Source: Halapricum salinum (GTDB lineage: Archaea > Halobacteriota > Halobacteria > Halobacteriales > Haloarculaceae). From it: a stretch of DNA of 64,000 nt. The notes beneath the pieces are model-generated. The model had not been told where the DNA came from. It did no database searches and saw only the letters and a program-made list of their open reading frames with translations. Shown piece by piece: positions 8,446 through 16,428 of the stretch (positions are counted from its first letter, which is position 1; each line of letters begins with the position of its first letter). The stretch covers positions 1,046,887 to 1,110,886 of the forward strand of contig NZ_CP031310.1 of the NCBI RefSeq assembly GCF_004799665.1. The letters run 5' to 3'. The position numbers and the translations under genes were made by a program.

Positions 8446-8850
8446 ATGTACGAGCAGACCTACGACACCGACTGGGATTCGCTCGACCGTGACGAGGCGA
8501 TGAGTCGCGCGTTCGCCATCGGTGTCGCAGCGTCGCTCGGCCACGACCACGCAGAGGAGTACGACCGGATTGTCCAGTCGATGGATACCTCCTACAACCG
8601 AAGTATCGTCGAACTGGCGTTCGAGGAGGGCAAGAACAAAGCGAAAAAGAAGCAGTACGAGAGCGACGACGACGAAGCCGCGGTCTGGTCGGAACTCGTC
8701 GAGGGCGAGAAAGTCACCGTCGAGAAAGACGACGTTCCTACTGGCGGGCAGAACAGACTCCCCGCAGCGCTGGACAAGGCGAAGATTCTCGACCGGCCGA
8801 AAACTGACAGTCGCGATCGGGTCTCGCGACCGGACTTTCTCGAAAAGTAA
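8446..8850 (+). CDS. Conserved hypothetical partner of the RAD55-type ATPase
   Basis: A 134-residue acidic protein starting one base after the ATPase stop. No membrane segment. The N-terminal 60 residues are predicted helical (DRDEAMSRAFAIGVAASLG, NRSIVELAFEEGKNKAKKK); the C-terminal part (WSELVEGEKVTVEKDDVPTGG, LPAALDKAKILDRP) looks like a compact domain ending in RPDFLEK. Tight coupling suggests that it works with the ATPase, perhaps as an adaptor. Family not recognised. Confidence 0.75.
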   Translation: MYEQTYDTDWDSLDRDEAMSRAFAIGVAASLGHDHAEEYDRIVQSMDTSYNRSIVELAFEEGKNKAKKKQYESDDDEAAVWSELVEGEKVTVEKDDVPTGGQNRLPAALDKAKILDRPKTDSRDRVSRPDFLEK

Positions 8851-9135
8851 CTACAGCGACACCGGGTCGGGGCCGTTCTCACCCGGTGCGATCGGGTCCC
8901 GGTCGCTGTAGTGCTTGCGGCCGATTCCCTTGCTCGAGACCACGCTGTAGGCGGCCGTGTTCGCGTCTTCGGCCGACTCGAAGGTCTCGCCGGGCAGCCG
9001 ACCCAGAATCTCGCCCAGGGTCTCGGTCCCATTGGCCAGCGTGAGTTCCGTCTCGCCGAAGGCCTCGATCAACTCCTCGGTCGTCGCCGGATAGCTGTGT
9101 GTCTCGAACTGCTCTGTTGCGTCTGTGAGTCGCAT
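8851..9135 (-). CDS. DUF5789-type small protein
   Basis: A 94-residue protein beginning MRLTDATEQFETHSYPATTEELIEAF and ending RKHYSDRDPIAPGENGPDPVSL, the pattern of the haloarchaeal DUF5789 family. The middle (LANGTETLGEILGRLPGETFESAEDANTAAYS) is a helical mini-domain. Start at MRLTD: a minus-strand TATA-like box (ggtttatcat, about 9158-9167) lies about 27 bases upstream. Its stop codon abuts that of the preceding gene, with convergent transcription and no spacer. Function unknown. Confidence 0.78.
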   Translation of the reverse strand: MRLTDATEQFETHSYPATTEELIEAFGETELTLANGTETLGEILGRLPGETFESAEDANTAAYSVVSSKGIGRKHYSDRDPIAPGENGPDPVSL

Positions 9136-9266
9136 GGAAATAGAGAAAGATGGTGGTCGATGATAAACCTTCACTATTAATCATACGAGTTTGTGGAAAG
9201 AATGGCTATGTGTATAAGGTTCGCGGCAGTCGGAACTCGCTTGGCGCTGGCGCGGGAAGCGATGGT

Positions 9267-10058
9267 ATGGTTCTGGCGGATCTGCACGTGCACACGACGG
9301 TCTCGGACGGGCGACTCGAACTCGCGGACGTGCCGGCAGCCGCCCGGGAGGCAGGTGTCGATATCGTCGCGCTCACCGACCACGACCGGATCCAGCCCGC
9401 ACTCGACGCACCCGTCGTCGAGCGCGAGGGGGTGACGCTGATCCACGGGATCGAGTTGCGCGTCGACGCAGGCCAGCAGAAAGTCGACCTGCTGGGGTAC
9501 GGCCTCAAACCGACGGCCGCTCTCGAATCCGAGTGTGCACGCATTCAGGAAAATCGCGTCGAGCGCGCGCGAGCCATCGTCGAGCGTGTCGAGGATAGCC
9601 TCGGGGTCGACCTCGATCTCGACCTCCACCCCGGGGTCGGCCGGCCCCACATCGCTCGGGCTATCGACGACAGCGACGCCGACCTCACCTACCAGCAGGC
9701 TTTCGACACGCTCATCGGCAGCGACGGCCCCTGCTACGTTGCCCGAGAGATCCCGGACTTCGAAACCGGACGGGGCCTGCTCGCGGAGGCCTGCGCGTTC
9801 GTCGGGCTGGCCCATCCGCTGCGGTACGGCGACACCGAGCACGCGCTCGCGCTCACGGCGGATCTCGACGCCGTCGAGCGATACTATCCCTACGGCCGCG
9901 AGGTCGACCCGGCGCCGGTCGAGCGGGCGATCGAGCGCCACGACCTGCTGGCGACGGGCGGCAGCGACGCTCACGATGACCAGCTCGGGATCGCGGGACT
10001 GGGCAGCGAGGCCTACGAACCGATCCGCGAGCGCCTGCCGCGTTCGACTCGTGGATGA
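9267..10058 (+). CDS. PHP-domain metal-dependent phosphoesterase
   Basis: A 263-residue protein with all PHP signature metal ligands: DLHVHTTVSDG near the N-terminus, ALTDHDR, HGIELR, AHPLRYG, and GGSDAH near the C-terminus. The family hydrolyses phosphoesters (for example 3',5'-nucleotides or phosphorylated sugars) with a trinuclear metal site; substrate here unknown. The start at MVLADLHVH places the first motif at the usual distance; the frame is open upstream to 9150 but without conserved sequence. Confidence 0.88.
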   Translation: MVLADLHVHTTVSDGRLELADVPAAAREAGVDIVALTDHDRIQPALDAPVVEREGVTLIHGIELRVDAGQQKVDLLGYGLKPTAALESECARIQENRVERARAIVERVEDSLGVDLDLDLHPGVGRPHIARAIDDSDADLTYQQAFDTLIGSDGPCYVAREIPDFETGRGLLAEACAFVGLAHPLRYGDTEHALALTADLDAVERYYPYGREVDPAPVERAIERHDLLATGGSDAHDDQLGIAGLGSEAYEPIRERLPRSTRG

Positions 10059-10154
10059 ACCGTCCCGCCGTCCGACTCACGGATGATCGATCGCGTCGGA
10101 CACGCGGCTGACGACAACGCAGGGTTCAATGTGGTTCGCGTTGTACCCCGCTAT

Positions 10155-10319
10155 ATGAAGTGTCACTACTGCGACCGCGACGCCGACATCGCGGTCGAGA
10201 AAGACGGGATCAAGGTCGGCGTCTGCAAGGAGCACTTCCGCGAGCAGATGGAGGACCTCGCGGACTCGGAGTGGCTCCAGGGCATCGACGAGGACCTGGA
10301 CATCGACCGGACTGAGTGA
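10155..10319 (+). CDS. DUF6757-type small zinc-binding protein
   Basis: A 54-residue protein with CHYC at residues 3-6 and a later VCKEHF, giving a likely three-Cys/one-His zinc site, and an acidic C-terminus (WLQGIDEDLDIDRTE). The pattern matches small haloarchaeal proteins I associate with DUF6757. The start MKCHYC is chosen because it opens the motif; a TATA-like element is not obvious. Confidence 0.7.
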   Translation: MKCHYCDRDADIAVEKDGIKVGVCKEHFREQMEDLADSEWLQGIDEDLDIDRTE

Positions 10320-10356
10320 CCCGACCCTTTTCTCGCTGGCCTGCGGACTGCGGTCT

Positions 10357-10839
10357 ATGGAACGCATCGCGATCGACGACGTCGACTCGTACATGGGTCC
10401 GGCCGACGTCAAGCGCCCGCTGACCGACGCGCTCGGTGCGAGTGACCTGGCGATCAACTACTACGAACTCGCGCCGGGCGAGAGTTTCGCCTTCGGTCGC
10501 CACCGCCACGAGAATCAGGAGGAAATCTTCTATATTCAGGAGGGCACCGCCATCTTCGAGACCGGCCCGCCCGAGGCCGACCCCGACCGCGTCACGGTCA
10601 AGTCCGGCGAGGCGGTTCGCTTCGGGCCAGGCGAGTGGCAGCGTGGCGTCAACGAGGGTGACGAGCGCGTGGTCGCACTGGCGCTGGGCGCACCGCAGGA
10701 GACCGGCGAGACGACCGTCACGCGGGAGTGTCCCGACTGCGGCGAGCGCACCGAGGCGACCATCGAGATGGCCGACGACCGAGACGCCCTGGTCACGAGA
10801 TGTGTCGAGTGCGGGGCCGAGACTGATCGATTCGACTGA
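10357..10839 (+). CDS. Cupin-domain protein with C-terminal zinc ribbon
   Basis: A 160-residue protein. Residues 25-110 are a single cupin barrel: motif 1 HRHENQEEIFYIQEGTAIFE (metal-binding His/His/Glu) and motif 2 around FGPGEWQRGVN, in which the usual second-motif His is not evident. Residues about 122-157 add a zinc ribbon with CPDCGE and CVECGA. The fusion suggests a small-molecule or metal sensor or an isomerase-like enzyme; nothing fixes the ligand. It lies 37 bases downstream of the DUF6757 gene. Confidence 0.8.
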   Translation: MERIAIDDVDSYMGPADVKRPLTDALGASDLAINYYELAPGESFAFGRHRHENQEEIFYIQEGTAIFETGPPEADPDRVTVKSGEAVRFGPGEWQRGVNEGDERVVALALGAPQETGETTVTRECPDCGERTEATIEMADDRDALVTRCVECGAETDRFD

Positions 10840-10919
10840 CTGGGGAATCTCTCCATCCGGTTCCCGTCGTGTGAGAAGAACAACCGGTATTCTTCGGCTC
10901 CGGACGCGTCTAGGGAGCG

Positions 10920-11843
10920 ATGACTACCACCCTGCAGAGCGACGAAACTGAGGCACAGCCCCCGGCGTACGGCACGGCCGGGACCGCCCGGATCGACCGC
11001 TGGCTCGCCGCCGGACTCGTCGTGCTGGCGGGCGCGCTCGCCCTCAACACGCTGCTCGGTCCCCTGTTCGCCGACGCGATCGCCTACCCCTTCTCCGAGA
11101 CGATGGTCAACCAGACGCTCGGCCTGGAGGTCGTCACGCTCTTCGTGGTCGCGCCCTGGGCGCTCGTGGCCGCGACCCTCCTCTCTCGGGGTCACCGCGC
11201 GGCCCCGTTCCTGGCGATCCCGCCGGCCGCCTACGCCGCCTACATGTTCGTTCAATATGTGCTCGGCCCGACCTATCTGACTTACCAGCCGGCCGTGGTC
11301 TTCCACCTCGGAATCTTCGTCTGTAGCTGGCTCGTGCTCGCGGTGGCCTGGCGGCGGACTGCCGACGTGTCGCTCCCAGCCTGCACCGCGCGATGTGCGC
11401 GCCGGACCGCCATCGGGCTGGTCGCGCTGGCCGCGTTCACTACGTTCCAGTACGTCCCGACGTTCGCGGGATTCCTCGACGCCAGTCCCCTCTCAGCGGA
11501 GGCCGCCGCCGACCCGACGATGTTCTGGTCGATTGTCTTCCTCGATCTCGGCGTCGTCGTGCCCGCCACGATCCTCGTCGCCTGGGGCCTCCTTCGCGAA
11601 GCCGGGTGGGCTCGCCGGGCGGCCTACGGCGTCGCCGGCTGGTTCGTCCTCGTCCCCATCTCCGTCGCGACGATGGGGCTGGTCATGCTGGCCAACGACG
11701 ACCCCAACGCCGCCGTCGCACAGGTCGTCGTCCTCTCGGTGGCTGCCCTCGCGTTCTCCGCCTTTGCGGTGTGGGTCTTCCGACCGCTGTTCGGCGGCGA
11801 CTCACAGCCGGCGACGGAATCGGACGCCCAGGGTGCCGAGTAG
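10920..11843 (+). CDS. Multi-spanning membrane protein of unknown function
   Basis: A 307-residue protein with a 30-residue polar N-terminus and roughly eight hydrophobic segments (for example LAAGLVVLAGALALNTLL, FLAIPPAAYAAYMFVQYVL, FLDLGVVVPATILVAWGLL). No transport or enzyme motif is recognised. Its 3' end overlaps the convergent membrane gene by 42 bases (11802-11843), so the C-terminal coding is shared with the opposite strand. Confidence 0.75.
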   Translation: MTTTLQSDETEAQPPAYGTAGTARIDRWLAAGLVVLAGALALNTLLGPLFADAIAYPFSETMVNQTLGLEVVTLFVVAPWALVAATLLSRGHRAAPFLAIPPAAYAAYMFVQYVLGPTYLTYQPAVVFHLGIFVCSWLVLAVAWRRTADVSLPACTARCARRTAIGLVALAAFTTFQYVPTFAGFLDASPLSAEAAADPTMFWSIVFLDLGVVVPATILVAWGLLREAGWARRAAYGVAGWFVLVPISVATMGLVMLANDDPNAAVAQVVVLSVAALAFSAFAVWVFRPLFGGDSQPATESDAQGAE

Positions 11844-12320
11844 CCCCGGGCCGACGAGGACGACGACGCCCCACGCCAGCCACGCGAGGACGGCCGCTGC
11901 ACCGGAAAGAAAGGTGATGTTATATCGTGCGAAGCCGCCGGGCGCGACGAACAACGCGAAACTGCCGGCGAGCGCGACCGGCCAGGCCGTCACCGCGACA
12001 CGGAGGGCGTCCTCGCGCTCGATCCCGGTTCGCCATCTGACGACCCCGCGGCCGACGAGCACCGGGATCACTGCCAGTCCCAGAAGGGCTCCCTGCCCGG
12101 CGAGAAAGAGGACGATCCCTGCCCGCCATGACAGTAGCGCGAATCCGGCGGTCGCGCCCAAAGTGACGATCCCGGCCACTGCGCCGACGATCGACCCGAG
12201 CGCGGCCGTGGTCGAGCGCCGCCGTGAGAGGAGGACGATCGCCAGCGCTAGCACTGGCGACAGCCCCACCGTGAGCACGTAGACGAAGAAGACGAGCGTC
12301 CACAGGATCGATTCGGCCAT
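11802..12320 (-). CDS. Membrane protein of unknown function (172 aa)
   Basis: A protein with about five hydrophobic segments (ILWTLVFFVYVLTVGLSPVLALAIVLL, LGSIVGAVAGIVTLGATAGFALL, VLAWLAWGVVVLVGPGLLG). Start at MAESILW: it lies four bases from the stop of the upstream alanine dehydrogenase-like gene, pointing to one transcript. The longer frame start has no supporting composition. It ends antisense within the neighbouring membrane gene. Confidence 0.65.
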   Translation of the reverse strand: MAESILWTLVFFVYVLTVGLSPVLALAIVLLSRRRSTTAALGSIVGAVAGIVTLGATAGFALLSWRAGIVLFLAGQGALLGLAVIPVLVGRGVVRWRTGIEREDALRVAVTAWPVALAGSFALFVAPGGFARYNITFLSGAAAVLAWLAWGVVVLVGPGLLGTLGVRFRRRL

Positions 12321-12324
12321 CGGT

Positions 12325-13320
12325 TCAAATTTCGGTCCCGACCAGCGAGAACAGTGTGCCGGCGTCGACGGCCTCGGCCTGCTCGTAGGCGACATGAGAG
12401 GCCGCGACGTCCTGGATCGCCAACCCCGTCGAATCGAAGACCGTCACGCCCTCCGGGCCGCCGGGTTCGCCCCGCCCCGAGACGGTGTCGGTGACGATGT
12501 CGCCCAACTCGGCGTAGATGTCTTCGTCGTCCAGTCGGCCCTCGCTCCAGGGGACGTTGATCTCCCCGGAGTGGGTGCACTGCTCGTAGTCGTCGATCAC
12601 GATCGCGGCGTCTTCGAGGACCGAATCGGCGATCTCGTGTTTCCCCTTGGCGTCCGCGCCCATCGCGTTGACGTGCGTGTTCGGCCCGACGTCGTGGACG
12701 ATTGGCTCCTCGACCGGCGTCAGCGTCGAGACGATATCGCAGGTGGCAGCTTCCTCGATCGATCCGCCTCGGACGTCGTAGGCGTTCTCGAAGACGTCGA
12801 CGAAGTCCGCGACTGCCTCTGGATCGACGTCGGTGACGACGACCTCGTCGATGTCTCGTACTGTGGCGATCGCCTCGAGCTGGGCGTATGCTTGCGTCCC
12901 CGCACCGACGAGCCCCAGCGAGGACGCGTCTTCGGGCGCGAGATGGCGCGTCGCGACCGCAGCGGCCGCGCCCGTCCGCAGCCGGGTGATCGTCGTCCCG
13001 TCCAGAAGGGCGAGGGGGAAGGCGTTGCGCGGGTCCGAGTAGACGATGACGCCCATCACCGTCGGCAACTCGAAGCGGTCCTCGTTGTCGGGGTGGACGT
13101 TGACCCACTTGACCGCGGCGGCGTCCCACTCGCCCGCGTCCATGTAGGCGGGCATCGACCGGAAGTCGCCGTTGTACCGGGGCAGGTCGATGTAGGACTT
13201 GGCGGGCATCTGGACGTCCCCGCGAGCGTAGGCCCCGAAGGCCTCTTCGACGGCGTCGACTACGTCGGCTGTCGTCGTGTGCTCGGTGACGTCCGCGGCC
13301 GAGAGCAAGCGCGTCTGCAT
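12325..13320 (-). CDS. Ornithine cyclodeaminase/mu-crystallin family; probable alanine dehydrogenase
   Basis: A 331-residue NAD(P)-dependent enzyme. The N-terminal part has MPAKSYIDLP and RSMPAYM (substrate arginine/lysine region) and WVNVHPDN; the Rossmann half has LGLVGAGTQAYAQLEAI (dinucleotide loop) and later NAMGADAKGKHEI. Archaeal members of this family are proven alanine dehydrogenases, while others make proline from ornithine or reduce ketimines. Length is as expected. The start codon is followed upstream by 56 non-coding bases to the UDP-glucose dehydrogenase gene. Confidence 0.85.
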   Translation of the reverse strand: MQTRLLSAADVTEHTTTADVVDAVEEAFGAYARGDVQMPAKSYIDLPRYNGDFRSMPAYMDAGEWDAAAVKWVNVHPDNEDRFELPTVMGVIVYSDPRNAFPLALLDGTTITRLRTGAAAAVATRHLAPEDASSLGLVGAGTQAYAQLEAIATVRDIDEVVVTDVDPEAVADFVDVFENAYDVRGGSIEEAATCDIVSTLTPVEEPIVHDVGPNTHVNAMGADAKGKHEIADSVLEDAAIVIDDYEQCTHSGEINVPWSEGRLDDEDIYAELGDIVTDTVSGRGEPGGPEGVTVFDSTGLAIQDVAASHVAYEQAEAVDAGTLFSLVGTEI

Positions 13321-13376
13321 GGTCGTGGGTCGTTCTGGAAGCGACTTATAAATAGGGTCGAGTTACGCTCGAACAG

Positions 13377-14681
13377 CTACCACGTGATTCCTTCGTAGGT
13401 GAGCCCATCGCGGCGCTCGATCACACGGCGGCCGTCGATCACGACGGGATCGGCCATCGCGTCGAACTCGCCGTCGAGAGCCTCGAACTCGTCCCAGTCG
13501 GTCGTGACGAGCGCGGCGTGGGCACCCTCCAGCGCCGCAGCCGCCGAATCGGCGTACTCGATGTCGGGGAAGTGCTCGCGCATGTTCTCGGTCGCGACGG
13601 GGTCGTAGCCCACCACGTCGGCTCCCCGCTCGATGAGGCCCTCGATGACGGGGATGGCTCGCGATTCGCGGATGTCGTCGGTACCGGGCTTGAACGCTAA
13701 CCCGAGCACTGCGACGCGCTTGCCCGCGACGTCAGTGTGTGTATCGAGCAGGCCGAGCAAGCGCTGGGGCTGGCGCTCGTTGACGGCGACGGCGGCCTCC
13801 AGGAGTTCGGGGGCGTAGCCCTTCTCGCGGGCGGCGTGGATGATGGCGGCGACGTCCTTTGGAAAACACGATCCGCCCCAGCCAACTCCAGAACGGAGGA
13901 AGTGCGGGCCGATCCGGTGGTCGAGCCCGATGGCGTCGGCGACCTCGTAGGCGTCGACGCCGTACTCCTTGCAGATGTTTCCTAACTCGTTGATGAGGCT
14001 GATCTTCGCCGCCAGGAAGGCGTTGTTGGCATATTTGATCATCTCCGCTTCCCGGAGGCCGGTCTCGACGACGGACGCGTCGTGGTCGGCCAGGATCGGC
14101 TCGTAGACCTCGTGGAGGGTGTCCAGCGCGCGCTCACCGGCAGCCCCATCTTGTACGCCGAGGACGATCTTGTCCGGCTCCTGGCAGTCGTAGACTGCGG
14201 TTCCTTCCCGGAGGAATTCGGGGTTCATCGCGACGTCGAAGCCCTCCCCAGCGGTCTTGCCCGACGCCTCCTCGACGGCCGGGACGACGACCTCCTCGGT
14301 CGTGGTCGGGACGACTGTCGACTTGACGACGACGAGGTGGTCGCCGTCCTTCTCGGCGAGGATCTCGCCCACGGATCGCGAGCCGGCGCGCATCGCCGCG
14401 AGGTCGATCTTGCCCTCGTCGTCGGTCGGCGTGGGCAAGGCGAGGAAGGTCACGTCGGTGTCGGCGATGTCGTCGTAGTCGGTCGTGGCTCGCAACTGCG
14501 TGCCGGCGTGTTCGGCGACGAGTTCGTCCAGTCCAGGCTCGAAGATCGGCGCGACGCCGTCGTTGATCTGGGAAACGATCTCCTCGTCGAGGTCGACGTT
14601 CACGAGGTCGTGGCCGGCGTCGGCCAGCACTGCAGCGAGTGTCGTCCCGACGTAGCCGCTCCCGATGACGCTAATTTGCAT
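13377..14681 (-). CDS. aglM: UDP-glucose 6-dehydrogenase (AglM type)
   Basis: A 434-residue cytoplasmic enzyme that oxidises UDP-glucose twice to UDP-glucuronate, a precursor of N-glycans and surface glycolipids in haloarchaea. Motifs: [21 protein letters not shown] (NAD site), [22 protein letters not shown], catalytic Cys in WGGSCFPKD, and [20 protein letters not shown] in the C-terminal domain. Full length. The aglM symbol follows Haloferax usage; no other glycosylation gene is adjacent, so the glycan it feeds cannot be told from context. Confidence 0.93.
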   Translation of the reverse strand: MQISVIGSGYVGTTLAAVLADAGHDLVNVDLDEEIVSQINDGVAPIFEPGLDELVAEHAGTQLRATTDYDDIADTDVTFLALPTPTDDEGKIDLAAMRAGSRSVGEILAEKDGDHLVVVKSTVVPTTTEEVVVPAVEEASGKTAGEGFDVAMNPEFLREGTAVYDCQEPDKIVLGVQDGAAGERALDTLHEVYEPILADHDASVVETGLREAEMIKYANNAFLAAKISLINELGNICKEYGVDAYEVADAIGLDHRIGPHFLRSGVGWGGSCFPKDVAAIIHAAREKGYAPELLEAAVAVNERQPQRLLGLLDTHTDVAGKRVAVLGLAFKPGTDDIRESRAIPVIEGLIERGADVVGYDPVATENMREHFPDIEYADSAAAALEGAHAALVTTDWDEFEALDGEFDAMADPVVIDGRRVIERRDGLTYEGITW

Positions 14682-14733
14682 GCCACGACGTACGCCGCCC
14701 TGCTATTTGTAAGTAGGCGAGTAGCAGTGGGGA

Positions 14734-16320
14734 TCAGCTGTACGCCTGCGAGCGGATCCGCAGCGCCGCCGACTCGATCGCGTAGGCCAGACTGTACAGC
14801 GTCGTCAGTGCGAGTGGGACGAACGCCAGTGCACCCGCGGCGACGACCAGCAACTCGGCGTTGGCTGTCGATTCGAGCGGGTGCTGGACCAGCGGCGCGC
14901 TCGCGAGTACGTCGGCGTAGGCGTCGAACACGGCCGGCCGGAACGTCGCGAGTACGATCCCGACGCCGGCCAGCGCGGCGGCGGAACTGGCCAGCCCGAA
15001 CGCGATCGTCGCGACGCTGCGACAGAGCAACGACAGCAACCGCGGCGCGCCGACGTCCATCGCCGCCTGGAAGGTGAACAGCGTCAGGACGGCGGTGAGG
15101 GCGATCCCCGGCCGCTGGGACAGTGCCGACTGGCCGACGCCGACGAACAGCGCGCCCGCAAGCGCCGGCAGGACCAGCCCGAAGACGAGCCAGGCGTCAC
15201 GCGGCAGGGCAGTCTCTTTTCGCTCGCGGATCGCGGGCACGACATAGCGGGCAGTCAGTCCCGCGGGAACGCAGACTAACAGTCCGGCCGCCAGATAGTG
15301 GACGACGCCCACAGTAGAGAGGGGCGCGTCGACCGCGACTAGCGGGACGCCGCCGACCGCGAGGCCGCCGGTCGAGGACTCGAGTAGCAGCGCCGCCGCC
15401 AGCAACGGGACGAACAGGACACCGACCAGCAGCGAGCCGGCGACGCCACTTCCAGCGGTGCCGAGGAGGCTCCCGCCGGTCCAGAGCCCGGTCGAACCGA
15501 CGTAGGTGAGGACACTTGCGAGGCGTTCTGCCGGCGTCGACAGCGCCGAGGTGACCGCAGTCAGGTGGCCATCCTCGTCGGTTTCGGATTCGGGAGTTGG
15601 GTAGCCCGTCGTGACCGAGCCGGCGGAACTGGGATGTCCGAGGCTGATCTGGGTGGCCGGGGTATCGTCGTCTTCGACCGTGTCCTCCTGCTCGGGGACG
15701 CTGGCGGGACCGTTGTTTCGGAGCGAATCGAGCTGGTCGTCGATCGACCCGGGTTCGAGCAGGGCCGTCCGCCAGAGCTGTCGACCGCCGGTGAGCCACA
15801 GCGAGAACTCGCTGGGCTGTTCGGACTCGTGCCAGCTCCAGGCGGCGACGCCGAAGCCGACGTCGTCGACCGCGTAGCCGTTCGGCAGGTCGGTGTCTCC
15901 GATGTCCTCGGGGATCGGTGTCGAGAGCTGGTCGTGATAGCGTTCGAACTCCCGGGAGCCGGCTTTCGGGCCGAGTACCTCGACGAAGCCGCGGAGGTGG
16001 TCCAGGAGCGTCTCGCTGTCGCGAACGTCGTCGACGACCCCAGTAGAGAGCGTCTCGTAGGCGAGCGTGCCGTTGATCGGGCCGAGCGCGTCGTAGCAGT
16101 CGTCGTATCGCGCTCGCTCTTCGGGGTCTTCGAGGACGGTGCTAGCCCGGTTGATCTGCATGTGCCGCTTCTCGTCGGCGTCGGGACTGGCCCCCATCGG
16201 AGAGAAGCGCCGGTCGGCCTGCTTGCGCCGTCGCTGGATCGTCTCGGCGTCGGCCTCGCGACTCGCGCCGATCCGGGCGTAGTAATCGACCGCGTCGGGA
16301 TCTGGGTCTCGCTCGCGCAT
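14734..16320 (-). CDS. Membrane protein with degenerate J-like domain lacking HPD
   Basis: A 528-residue protein. Residues 12-75 look like a J domain: YYARIGASREADAETIQRRRKQADRRF, then ADEKRHMQINRASTVLEDPEERARYDD. However, the HPD tripeptide that activates Hsp70 ATPase is absent; the aligned position reads FSPMG. A soluble middle region follows (about 80-240, containing GYAVDDVGFGVAAWSWHES), then a C-terminal half with about eight membrane segments. The gene is divergent from an Hsp70-family gene across only 108 bases, which suggests functional pairing even though the canonical J motif is lost. It could tether or sense the chaperone rather than stimulate it. Confidence 0.7.
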   Translation of the reverse strand: MRERDPDPDAVDYYARIGASREADAETIQRRRKQADRRFSPMGASPDADEKRHMQINRASTVLEDPEERARYDDCYDALGPINGTLAYETLSTGVVDDVRDSETLLDHLRGFVEVLGPKAGSREFERYHDQLSTPIPEDIGDTDLPNGYAVDDVGFGVAAWSWHESEQPSEFSLWLTGGRQLWRTALLEPGSIDDQLDSLRNNGPASVPEQEDTVEDDDTPATQISLGHPSSAGSVTTGYPTPESETDEDGHLTAVTSALSTPAERLASVLTYVGSTGLWTGGSLLGTAGSGVAGSLLVGVLFVPLLAAALLLESSTGGLAVGGVPLVAVDAPLSTVGVVHYLAAGLLVCVPAGLTARYVVPAIRERKETALPRDAWLVFGLVLPALAGALFVGVGQSALSQRPGIALTAVLTLFTFQAAMDVGAPRLLSLLCRSVATIAFGLASSAAALAGVGIVLATFRPAVFDAYADVLASAPLVQHPLESTANAELLVVAAGALAFVPLALTTLYSLAYAIESAALRIRSQAYS

Positions 16321-16428
16321 GCGGGGGCTGTCGTTGTGCTAGTTCGGATAGCACCCACCGTAAAAGCACCCGATCCAATCGGCCGAACAACGAAAAACCA
16401 TTTACGATATGACCGAGCACGTACCGAT
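16321..16428. promoter_or_regulatory. Divergent promoter between the J-like membrane protein and Hsp70
   Basis: The 108 bases carry a rightward TATA-like stretch (aaccatttacg, about 16396-16406) about 26 bases before the Hsp70 ATG, suiting a leaderless mRNA. A leftward box is less clear; tttacggtggg read on the minus strand (about 16354-16365) is the best candidate. The region has no open frame. Confidence 0.4.

Noticed and set aside
15565-16428. Long N-terminal extension of the Hsp70 gene
   Set aside because: The frame is open but antisense to the J-like gene, and the Hsp70 motif GIDLGTTNS follows directly after the ATG at 16429.
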